Shown: positions 5,985-8,738 of the stretch, piece by piece
Layout: each line of letters opens with the position of its first letter
How positions within the stretch are numbered: the first letter of the stretch is position 1
DNA from: Thiomonas sp.
Lineage (GTDB): Bacteria; Pseudomonadota; Gammaproteobacteria; Burkholderiales; Burkholderiaceae
Length of the DNA stretch: 8,738 bases
Assembly (NCBI GenBank): GCA_027443745.1
Contig: DAIAZB010000555.1
Span: 1-8,738 of the forward strand
Direction: 5' to 3'
Program-made: the position numbers and the translations under genes
The notes under the pieces: generated by a model
What the model was told of the DNA's origin: nothing
Database searches by the model: none
The model's input: only the letters and a program-made list of their open reading frames with translations

Positions 5985-6905
5985 TTAACGCCGCAGCAAC
6001 GGTTTCCATTGGTCGCACTCGGACCAATAAGCCCGCAAGGTGTTGTTGGGCGTACGGTCGGGTAGTAGGACGGTCAGTTCCAGTGAGTGCCGGCTTTCCT
6101 GGCCGACCCCTTTGGTGCTCATCAGACTCTGGTAGAACTGGCGCGTTTCGGCAACAGTGTTATGGCCGTCACGCGCCCAAATGCCTGATTTCGAAACCAA
6201 CTCACTGAAGAACGCCGAACTGTCATGTAGCGTCTCGACGGGCTTGACCTGGATCCTCGGGTGGTCTTGCCGGATCTTCTCGATGCCCTGCACAGCAGCC
6301 ATCAACGGAACATACACGCACTGAGTCGTATCAGGCAGGTTCGCCAGTTTGTAGGCCCTGGCGAATTTGTTGAACTGGCTTCCGGTACCCAACAGGTCGT
6401 CGAGCAGCACCAGCAAGGGAGGCGGCGCCTTCCAAATGTTCTGGTTATCTGCGCGCACGAAGTATCGGTCCTCAATGCGCGCATTGATCCCGAACTTGCG
6501 CAAGACGGAGTCGCCACTGTTGCCGGGACGGGCATCCAGTTGCTGCCCGTCGACTGGCATGAATCGGATCGCTATCGGGGTACGAGCAGTCCGGTCATGA
6601 AACTTGTACTCCATGTCCTCGACGCAACGGAAGTTCCAAAGACTTGCGTCGCGCAGCAGGCCGGGAACAATGACCTCGATGATCTGCCGATAGCTGCTCT
6701 GCATCATCCGATCGGTTCGAATCACTGCGGCGCTGAGCATTTGCGCAGCAAGATACTGTTCCTCATCGGAAGAAAAGTTGCGCTTCCATGCATCGAATGC
6801 CGTTGCCGTGACGATGTCGATGGCGTTGTTGGCCACCAAACTCCTGAACCTCGTGAACACCTGTCGCGATAGGCCCTCATGGCCCCCAGGCACCACAAAC
6901 GCCAT
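5985..6905 (-). CDS. Phosphoribosyltransferase-like protein (PRTase-CE type), first gene of defence-like operon
   Basis: The product is 306 aa. The type I phosphoribosyltransferase PRPP-binding loop is clear: LLVLLDDLLGTGSQF at 164-178, with the paired acids Asp169-Asp170 and the GTGS turn. It lies in the middle of the protein rather than near the C-terminus as in housekeeping enzymes. A C-terminal signature TPNNTLRAYWS (285-295) recurs, as I recall, in PRTase-like proteins of predicted bacterial conflict systems. An N-terminal helical region of about 90 residues precedes the core. The substrate is unknown; the fold would bind PRPP or a nucleotide and either transfer or cleave at ribose C1, or act as a sensor. 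AAGGGG 7 nt before the ATG supports the start. The ATPase gene follows after 13 bp. No base-salvage genes are nearby, so purine or pyrimidine metabolism is not supported. Confidence 0.82.
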   Translation of the reverse strand: MAFVVPGGHEGLSRQVFTRFRSLVANNAIDIVTATAFDAWKRNFSSDEEQYLAAQMLSAAVIRTDRMMQSSYRQIIEVIVPGLLRDASLWNFRCVEDMEYKFHDRTARTPIAIRFMPVDGQQLDARPGNSGDSVLRKFGINARIEDRYFVRADNQNIWKAPPPLLVLLDDLLGTGSQFNKFARAYKLANLPDTTQCVYVPLMAAVQGIEKIRQDHPRIQVKPVETLHDSSAFFSELVSKSGIWARDGHNTVAETRQFYQSLMSTKGVGQESRHSLELTVLLPDRTPNNTLRAYWSECDQWKPLLRR

Positions 6906-6912
6906 GGCTAGT

Positions 6913-6937
6913 CCCCTTGTTTGCCGCGATTATTCCA
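6913..6937 (-). promoter_or_regulatory. Extended -10 promoter and RBS of the three-gene operon
   Basis: On the minus strand TGG-AATAAT (6937-6929) is an extended -10 element with one mismatch to TATAAT. No good -35 is visible 16-18 bp upstream, which suits an extended -10 promoter. Transcription would begin near 6922, giving a leader of about 16 nt that contains the ribosome binding site AAGGGG (6918-6913), 7 nt before the ATG at 6905. The element sits at the junction with the EAL remnant. Confidence 0.5.
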
Positions 6938-7238
6938 CAGCTGACGGAGCTCAGTGCAGACAAACCGCGGACGGTGCCCTTTCTTTCGGGACTGATCGAT
7001 CTCGTGCAGGGGCTCGGCCTGCGTGCGGTGGTCGAAGGCTTGTCATCTCCCGAGCTGGTCGCGCTGGCCTGCATCATGGGTGCGGATGCGGGGCAAGAAT
7101 ACGCGCTGTCGCACCCCTTGCCGGCAACAGAGCTGCCGGCTTGGGTGCACGCCCCGGGCATTGATCAATCCGGCGCAACCGCTGGGTGAGCTCGCAGCGC
7201 TGGCCGCGCAGCTCACCCGATCGGGCGTCACCCGCTGA
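6917..7238 (+). pseudogene. EAL-domain (c-di-GMP phosphodiesterase) C-terminal remnant, truncated and frameshifted
   Basis: The plus-strand frame from 6917 contains the last third of an EAL domain: SGLIDLVQGLGLRAVVEGL, then SSPELVALACIMGAD, then AGQEYALSHPLPATELPAWV. These match the family's LGLxVVAEGVE, GCDxxQGYxxSxPLP and AxEL blocks. The N-terminal two thirds, including the EAL motif itself and the metal-binding acids before this point, are missing. After about 7155 the frame seems to shift: the frame that ends at 7238 continues plausibly as NPAQPLGELAALAAQLTRSG. The gene is therefore dead. Its break lies within about 50 bp of the defence-like operon start, so it probably marks the edge of the inserted block. 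Confidence 0.75.
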
Positions 7239-7309
7239 GGCAAGCTCTAGCTGCAGGATGATGCGCCCTGCTACGAGGCATCGATCAGATCGGCCACATC
7301 GAGAGAACG

Positions 7310-7621
7310 TCACATGCAGATGCGCTGCGTCGCATTTGGAGTGGTGGTGATCAGTGCAGCGCCATTGGCGGCATTGCAGGATTGCGTAAAGTCCGCAGCC
7401 GAACCAGGCTGGGGAAGGTGGGTCAGCGCGATGGCGGGCGCAACACCCCGACGCAGGGCGGCGATCAGCGCGGCGGCACGCGGCGTGATGCGGATGCTGA
7501 ATGCTGTTTGCGCGGCGTGCGGTGCCGGCGCCACAGCCAGCATACCAAGCATCAGTGCAGCCAAGAGGCTGCGCCGATAGGACACGATGCGTGGGCGTGC
7601 CGGTCTTTGCATGGAATCCAT
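7310..7621 (-). CDS. Small hypothetical exported protein
   Basis: The product is 103 aa and not recognised. The N-terminus has a typical Sec signal peptide: Arg-rich PRPRIVSYRRS, hydrophobic LLAALMLGMLAVAPAP, then a cleavable PHAAQT. The mature part would be about 65 residues, hydrophobic and Ala-rich, with two Cys (about residues 83 and 102) that could pair in the periplasm. The start lies after AGGTCG, a weak ribosome binding site. Its first codons, ATGGATTCCATG, are identical to those of the upstream hypothetical gene. The antisense plus-strand frame is Arg/His/Cys-rich and looks like a shadow. This may be a real small gene or a decayed one. Confidence 0.4.
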   Translation of the reverse strand: MDSMQRPARPRIVSYRRSLLAALMLGMLAVAPAPHAAQTAFSIRITPRAAALIAALRRGVAPAIALTHLPQPGSAADFTQSCNAANGAALITTTPNATQRICM

Positions 7622-7744
7622 GCTCGACCTGCGCAGCGGCCATCACTGTGCGCCGCGAGACGGAGCGCGCGCGGCATTGCAACGTTTTGTTGCGTTGTGA
7701 GCACGCGCACCTTGTTGCCGTCAGCGATGCATGGACATCGATGC

Positions 7745-8206
7745 CTACGTGCGATCCGGAGCCTCGGTGGCCACACCCAGAGTGGCCGGCACAGGGCGTT
7801 GCCGCAGCGGGTGCCACACGGCGCCGTGTCGGTTCGCGGCGCTCACGCTCGCGCACAAGGCCGCCGGAAGAGTCGAGTCCATGTCGTGGGTCGTGGAGTG
7901 ATCACAGACGACGATCACGCCCGTTCGAACGCGACGCTCGCGAAGGTGGCCCATCGCGATATCGACATACAACGGCACGATGGTGGCATCGACCACGTCC
8001 AGCACGATCGTGGTTGTATCGGTACCGACGCGGTGCCCCGCGTCCTCGATCAACTCGCTGAGTGCGGCGCCGAGCGCTTCCACTCCGATCGCAGCGAGAT
8101 CCTGCATCTGCGGACATGCAATTCGAAACACCGCGCCGTCATAGCCCGGCGCATCGAGCGTTTCCAAGCCGAACCCAGCCGTGATACCGGCGCTCATGGA
8201 ATCCAT
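7745..8206 (-). CDS. Hypothetical protein of unknown function
   Basis: The product is 153 aa from the ATG at 8206, chosen because GAGGTG lies 6 nt upstream. An in-frame ATG at 8233 with only a weak AGG would add nine residues. Composition is that of a soluble protein with a helix followed by strands: FRIACPQMQDLAAIGVEALG, ALSELIEDAGHRV, then TTTIVLDVVDATIVPLYVDI and RVRTGVIVVCDHSTTHDMDS. I do not recognise the family. The last 40 residues, from about SAANRHGAVWHP onward, look less protein-like and may be read-through after a frameshift. It could form an operon with the small exported protein gene that starts 123 bp further on. Coding status rests on codon pattern and the ribosome binding site. 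Confidence 0.4.
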   Translation of the reverse strand: MDSMSAGITAGFGLETLDAPGYDGAVFRIACPQMQDLAAIGVEALGAALSELIEDAGHRVGTDTTTIVLDVVDATIVPLYVDIAMGHLRERRVRTGVIVVCDHSTTHDMDSTLPAALCASVSAANRHGAVWHPLRQRPVPATLGVATEAPDRT

Positions 8207-8439
8207 CCCGTTCACCTCATCAATGGGCAGCATGCGTCAACCTGTTCGCGTCATCCGTCGCGAGCAGGCCGCAAGGGTATTTCTCGACGCATGGTCGTGC
8301 TGCAACGCTTCGTCAAGTTGTGCGCGGGTGCGCACATTGGGATCACGTGCGCGCTTCGTTCACATGCGCGACGTTCGGCTAGCGATGCGCGCACGGATGG
8401 GCGCACGATGACCGAAGCGTCCTCATCTGTCGGCGTGGC
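8207..8439. other. Apparent non-coding gap upstream of the hypothetical genes
   Basis: No minus-strand frame here looks coding. The long open plus-strand frame that crosses it is Arg, His and Cys rich throughout and reads as an antisense shadow. Two TTGACG hexamers occur on the minus strand, but no acceptable -10 follows at 16-18 bp. I see no RNA gene or clear promoter. Confidence 0.35.
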
Positions 8440-8556
8440 TTAACCTTGTCACCGATGCAACGCACCGATTTTATTGACCTTCCGCTGGCGCCCGTGTCAT
8501 TTCTGCGAAATTCGGGACAGGGTTAAGCGCCTGAGCGTGCGCTGGTGACAGGTTTA
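8440..8556. repeat. Inverted-repeat element, possible REP/MITE-like sequence
   Basis: TTAACCTTGTCACC (8440-8453) is matched in inverted orientation twice. GACAGGGTTAA (8516-8526) pairs with its first 11 bases with one mismatch. GGTGACAGGTTTA (8544-8556) pairs with almost all of it, with small differences. About 60-90 bp separate the arms. No open frame for a transposase lies between them, so this would be a short non-autonomous element or a REP-type repeat. The third arm falls inside the 3' end of the following minus-strand gene. Confidence 0.45.
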
Positions 8557-8738
8557 GACATCATCGCCGTGGGCACTGGGCGGTATGGTGGAACCATCCG
8601 GAATCCATCCCACGCAGAGCTGCGCGTATCAGCCTCGAACCGCATCTCGTGGCCTTGGCCGGGATACGCCACCAGCCAGAACCCCGGCTCGCACAGCTTA
8701 CGGATCAGCTCATCAGGCGCGCGATCTCCCGCACCGAT
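8523..8738 (-). CDS. C-terminal end of an unrecognised gene, partial at the right edge
   Basis: The frame is open from the window edge to TAA at 8523-8525, giving 71 residues without the start. The first part looks like genuine protein: APDELIRKLCEPGFWLVAYP, then GQGHEMRFEADTRSSAWDGF and RMVPPYRPVP. The final dozen residues (MSKPVTSARSGA) are encoded within the inverted-repeat element, so the native stop may have been replaced when that repeat arrived. I cannot name the family. Confidence 0.5.
   Translation of the reverse strand: MGAGDRAPDELIRKLCEPGFWLVAYPGQGHEMRFEADTRSSAWDGFRMVPPYRPVPTAMMSKPVTSARSGA

Noticed and set aside
5633..6208. Plus-strand 191-codon frame across the ATPase/PRTase boundary
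   Set aside because: It is antisense to two well-supported genes and shows no recognisable motif.
5985..6905. Housekeeping purine or pyrimidine phosphoribosyltransferase
   Set aside because: The PRPP loop lies mid-protein with a long C-terminal part and a PNNTL motif, and the neighbours are an ORC-like ATPase and an unknown protein rather than salvage genes.
7679..7693. GCAAC-GTTTT-GTTGC hairpin as a terminator or repeat unit
   Set aside because: The stem is only 5 bp with no trailing T-run on either strand, so it is within chance.
7382..8443. Long plus-strand open frame of 353 codons
   Set aside because: It is very rich in Arg, His, Cys and Gln with no domain-like blocks and no ribosome binding site. 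The minus-strand frames opposite carry a signal peptide and ordinary protein composition, so this is read as an antisense shadow.
1..8738. CRISPR array, tRNA, rRNA or toxin-antitoxin pair
   Set aside because: Scanning found no regularly spaced direct repeats, no cloverleaf-like segment with a GGTTCGA-type arm in a plausible setting, no rRNA stretches and no recognisable small toxin or antitoxin pair.

Overview
The window is a GC-rich piece of a bacterial accessory region. It has the look of a proteobacterial genomic island, with a gammaproteobacterium such as a Xanthomonadales member as a low-confidence guess. The evidence is an IS630-type transposase remnant, a truncated c-di-GMP EAL-domain gene, several broken reading frames and a compact core of intact defence-like genes. 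No tRNA, rRNA or CRISPR array was seen.

Layout: (1) Positions 1-834 are a graveyard. They hold a frameshifted unrecognised minus-strand coding remnant, the coiled-coil C-terminus of another gene, and the 3' end of an IS630 transposase. (2) Positions 835-3016 hold a divergent pair. On the minus strand is a tyrosine-recombinase-fold protein that has lost its recognisable catalytic residues. On the plus strand is a TaqI-like (gamma order) N6-adenine DNA methyltransferase with its own C-terminal target-recognition region. The two ATGs lie exactly symmetrically around a 14-bp palindrome whose two arms are both TATAAT. One arm has a perfect TTGACA partner, and both mRNAs are predicted to be leaderless. 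(3) Positions 3066-6905 are a tight minus-strand operon of three genes: a phosphoribosyltransferase-like protein (PRTase-CE type), an ORC/CDC6-like AAA+ ATPase and an unrecognised alpha/beta protein. An extended -10 lies in front, and the last two genes overlap by ATGA. The operon converges on the methyltransferase gene. (4) Positions 6917-7238 are the C-terminal part of an EAL phosphodiesterase gene, broken at the operon side and frameshifted. They mark where older chromosome or other DNA resumes. (5) Positions 7310-8738 hold two weakly supported small hypothetical genes, an inverted-repeat element and the C-terminal end of a further minus-strand gene.

How it may work: PRTase-like plus ORC/CDC6-like pairs are known from comparative genomics as predicted prokaryotic conflict systems. 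The ATPase would sense invader nucleic acid, and the PRTase fold would act on a nucleotide or base, or as a nucleotide-responsive component. The neighbouring solitary methyltransferase may mark self DNA for this system or be an independent orphan methylase. The dead recombinase is well placed to be its repressor. The three-gene operon and the symmetric methylase/recombinase promoter are the two things most worth testing.
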